Positions 62,061 to 64,000 of a stretch of DNA of 64,000 nucleotides are shown piece by piece (position 1 is the first letter of the stretch; each line of letters starts with the position of its first letter). The stretch is taken from contig JAGVKB010000075.1 of assembly GCA_020050835.1 (NCBI GenBank), positions 1 to 64,000 of the forward strand, written 5' to 3'. This stretch comes from Candidatus Obscuribacterales bacterium (lineage in GTDB: Bacteria > Cyanobacteriota > Vampirovibrionia > Obscuribacterales > Obscuribacteraceae). The translations under genes were made by a program, and so were the position numbers. The notes under the pieces are model-generated. The model had not been told where the DNA came from and searched no databases. It worked only from the letters and a program-made list of their open reading frames with translations.

Positions 62061-62471
62061 ATGAACCGTATTATCACGTTGTTCTTCCTGTTGACCATGC
62101 TTCTGTCCGGTTTCGGGACTACACTCAGCGCTTCTGCCGAAGGAGCCAAAGGTGGAATGTCCTGTCAATCGGTTTGCAGCTCCTGCGCAGCAAAGTGTGA
62201 AAAGACGCTGGCTTACTGCAAAAAGAAAGGTGGCAAGCATGTCGAAAAGGCGCATCTAACTGCAATTCAAGATTGCATAGCGACTTGCAAATTAAGCGAT
62301 GACTTCATGAAACGAGGTTCCGCCATGATGAGCAAGGCTTGCGAGCTGTGTAAAGAAGCTTGCCTCAAGTGTGCTGAGGCTTGCGAAACCTTCAAAGGCG
62401 ACAAGACTATGAAGGATTGCGCCGATGAATGCCGCAAGTGCGCGGCCTCTTGCGAGAAGATGTCCAGCTAG
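62061..62471 (+). CDS. Exported Cys-rich four-helix-bundle protein, copper-storage-like (DUF326/Csp)
   Basis: This is a 136-residue protein. The ATG at 62061 has AGGAGAG eight bases before it; a longer in-frame ORF upstream has no support. Residues 1-28 are a signal peptide (LFFLLTMLLSGFGTTLSASA). The mature part is helical with about 16 Cys in C-x-x-C and C-x-x-x-C spacings (CQSVCSSCAAKCEKTLAYC; DCIATCK; ACELCKEACLKCAEAC; DCADECRKCAASC). This is the pattern of DUF326/Csp copper-storage proteins, which fill the core of a four-helix bundle with Cys-bound Cu(I). Export would place the store in the periplasm. A strong terminator follows. Confidence 0.85.
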   Translation: MNRIITLFFLLTMLLSGFGTTLSASAEGAKGGMSCQSVCSSCAAKCEKTLAYCKKKGGKHVEKAHLTAIQDCIATCKLSDDFMKRGSAMMSKACELCKEACLKCAEACETFKGDKTMKDCADECRKCAASCEKMSS

Positions 62472-62495
62472 CAAGAGCGGATGCTCAAGTCGAGT

Positions 62496-62521
62496 GCGGG
62501 GGCCGATCTGTCGGCTCCCGC
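62496..62521 (+). terminator. Terminator after the Cys-rich gene
   Basis: The stem GCGGGGGCCGA (62496-62506), loop TCTG, TCGGCTCCCGC (62511-62521) has one G-U pair. CTTTACTT follows, 25 bp after the stop. Confidence 0.75.
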
Positions 62522-62911
62522 CTTTACTTGTAATCGAACTGTTGCGGCAGATGCGGGCGAAGCTTGGGCCAAGATTGGCGATAGCCAGGTAGAGCTTCAC
62601 GCCGAGATCTGGTGACTGGTCGGGAGTTAGGTTGACTGCAGCCGGCCGGCGATCGCATTTTCGTAAGTCTGACATGTGGAGTTCTGTGTGGAATGCAATC
62701 TTCGCGACCAGATTAATTTGGCTTGAAACCAAGCCGGATAAGGTGCTAGTCGCCTCGTGAGCCGGAATTTGGTCGGACGATTCCAATGTTGTGTCTAGAA
62801 TTGCTGAATTTCGTATATGAGCAACTAGATAGTTAGCTGTATCCCCCACCGATGAACACCGGCGCTAGCTTCAAATGAGGAAACTAACGTGTAAGAGTAA
62901 ACCTGGTCGCA
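62522..62911. other. Intergenic region before the right-edge gene
   Basis: No gene can be supported on the plus strand. A minus-strand frame from 62849 reads fairly smoothly for about 115 codons, but it runs on through the terminator and into the antisense of the Cys-rich gene, so at best it is a relic. A GAGGA sits at 62876-62880, too far to serve the ATG at 62912. Confidence 0.4.
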
Positions 62912-64000
62912 ATGAGTGACGGAAGTAAGAAAGAAAGAATATTGGACAAGTGGTTGCCGGAAGGGGTAGTAAGCGATGCTGTTCGTTCTGCTCTGTATTC
63001 GGGCATCGAGTCTCCAGCAAATTCAGTCGGGCAGCTGTGGAACAAGACTGCCGGTCGCCAGTTAGGTAAAGTCGAGTCGCTTGGCTTAGTGAGCGCACCG
63101 ACCGAGGCGACTTTCGGAAGCTTTCGTTGGCATGCGCAAACAATTGGTGGCGCAGCTGGCATGGTGGCTCCGTTCCTGCTGAGTAGGGTGATGGTCAAAG
63201 GGGCGTCTTGTACAGGCGCGAGCCTGACCGCGCGCGTTTTTGGTCAGGCAAGAACCTTTGAGTTAGCTGCCTCTAGCGGTCTGAGACTAGCTACTCCGGT
63301 ATTGGAGGCCGGTGCCACCGGAGCGGTCTTCGAGGGATTGTTTCGCCCGGTTGAACCCAAAGATGGCAGCTTCTGGGCGGCGCGAGCGCGCAACTCTGCT
63401 GTAGGCTTTGCAACTTTCTCGGTCATGGCCGGCACGAATCAAGGCTTAAAAGCGCTGGATAGAGCCGCCTATGCAAGCTCTCCCTGGATGATTAACACGT
63501 ACCGGAGTGACCTAAGAAGACAGGTCGTTTCGGGCGGAATCGCCGGTTTTTCCGACGCCCAGTTCCGATCGCTTGCCTCAGGCAAAGGGCTGGCTTCTGG
63601 CGATGAAGTGTTGCATTCGACTTATAGCTTTGCTTTGTTGGGAGGAATGACTCGTACCGCCGGCGAGCTTGGTGCGCGCGCGCGCGGGAGGCTTTCAGTT
63701 TCTGATGTAGTGGCACGCGATGCGAGCCTGCAAGAGGTCGTGAAGCAATCAGACCAGTCAAAAATGTTGTTGAGCGATTTCGGTGATGTGCGCGTCAACG
63801 CTGCCGAATTCAAAGGTGGTCCGGAAAACGGTCTGGCACGGACCAGTGGGCTCGTCGAAGCAATGTCCGCGCAAGAAGCTAAAGCGGCAATTGCGCCGGC
63901 GGAGAGCTGGGATGTCGTGGCGAAAAGGAAAATGTCCGAAGCCAAAGCCAGTGAGGCGGCCAGGGCTGCGGAGCTGGAGGCACATCTAAGTAAGGTCCAG
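62912..64000 (+). CDS. Ala/Gly-rich protein of unknown function, 3' end outside window
   Basis: From the ATG at 62912 an open frame runs 363 codons to the right edge without a stop. An upstream in-frame TAA at 62885 limits the start to this ATG or a CTG at 62903. The protein opens MSDGSKKERILDKWLPEGVV and continues with hydrophobic Ala/Gly-rich helices, such as IGGAAGMVAPFLLSRVMVKG and LEAGATGAVFEGLFRPVEP, and a repeat-like GLVSAPTEATFG / GGIAGFSDAQFRSLASGK. From about residue 325 it becomes charged and coiled-coil-like (AKRKMSEAKASEAARAAELE). The Ala/Gly style recalls the 10.5-11.5 kb segment of the giant protein, so this may be the front of another large protein. No signal peptide is visible. 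Family not recognised. Confidence 0.8.
   Translation, partial: MSDGSKKERILDKWLPEGVVSDAVRSALYSGIESPANSVGQLWNKTAGRQLGKVESLGLVSAPTEATFGSFRWHAQTIGGAAGMVAPFLLSRVMVKGASCTGASLTARVFGQARTFELAASSGLRLATPVLEAGATGAVFEGLFRPVEPKDGSFWAARARNSAVGFATFSVMAGTNQGLKALDRAAYASSPWMINTYRSDLRRQVVSGGIAGFSDAQFRSLASGKGLASGDEVLHSTYSFALLGGMTRTAGELGARARGRLSVSDVVARDASLQEVVKQSDQSKMLLSDFGDVRVNAAEFKGGPENGLARTSGLVEAMSAQEAKAAIAPAESWDVVAKRKMSEAKASEAARAAELEAHLSKVQ

Noticed and set aside
62292-62849. 185-codon minus-strand ORF before the right-edge gene
   Set aside because: Its 3' third is antisense to the Cys-rich gene and it crosses a strong terminator; it could be a relic but cannot be supported as a gene.

Overview
The window looks like chromosomal DNA of a non-photosynthetic cyanobacterial relative (Melainabacteria/Vampirovibrionia, most likely Obscuribacterales-like). 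The main reason is that RNA polymerase beta' is encoded by two adjacent genes, rpoC1 (gamma) and rpoC2, behind rpoB. This split is the hallmark of the cyanobacterial lineage. Species-level placement is inference.

Bases 1-22,943 are one open reading frame, open at the left edge, for a giant protein of at least 7,646 residues. In order it carries beta-rich charged repeats, a tandemly duplicated module, Rhs/YD-type repeats, a long helical part with annexin-like segments, an Ala/Gly-rich hydrophobic part, 27 Pro-rich 16-18-residue repeats, coiled coils, four HExxH zincin-like modules forming two paralogous pairs, and a ChaN/Tiki-like domain. Behind it are a frameshifted relic and a GNAT toxin/DUF1778 antitoxin pair.

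Bases 24,353-33,286 hold exported and regulatory proteins: a secreted protein of unknown function, the C-terminal remnant of a response regulator, a TPR-matrixin metalloprotease, two MshEN/DUF4388-type proteins, a secreted LRV solenoid and a thiolase. Bases 33,436-37,654 are a YhaO/YhaN-like (SbcD/SbcC-like) nuclease-ATPase pair. Bases 37,719-42,247 hold an oxidoreductase, a TPR-NHL secreted protein, two small membrane proteins and a cyclodipeptide synthase homologue in which the catalytic serine position is Asn.

Bases 42,534-51,653 are the rpoB-rpoC1-rpoC2 operon on the minus strand, with a good promoter and a terminator. Divergent from it lie a selenocysteine tRNA, a 42-bp perfect palindrome that probably acts as a terminator, and a XerC/D recombinase. 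Bases 53,898-62,471 are housekeeping and transport genes: a class A penicillin-binding protein, a PEGA-like protein, a CNT nucleoside transporter, a sulfite-oxidase-type molybdoenzyme, CstA, and two small exported Cys-containing proteins, one resembling a copper-storage protein. A gene starting at 62,912 runs off the right edge.

The two most unusual items are the giant multi-zincin protein and the cyclodipeptide synthase homologue with an altered active site. No insertion sequence, prophage or CRISPR array was seen.
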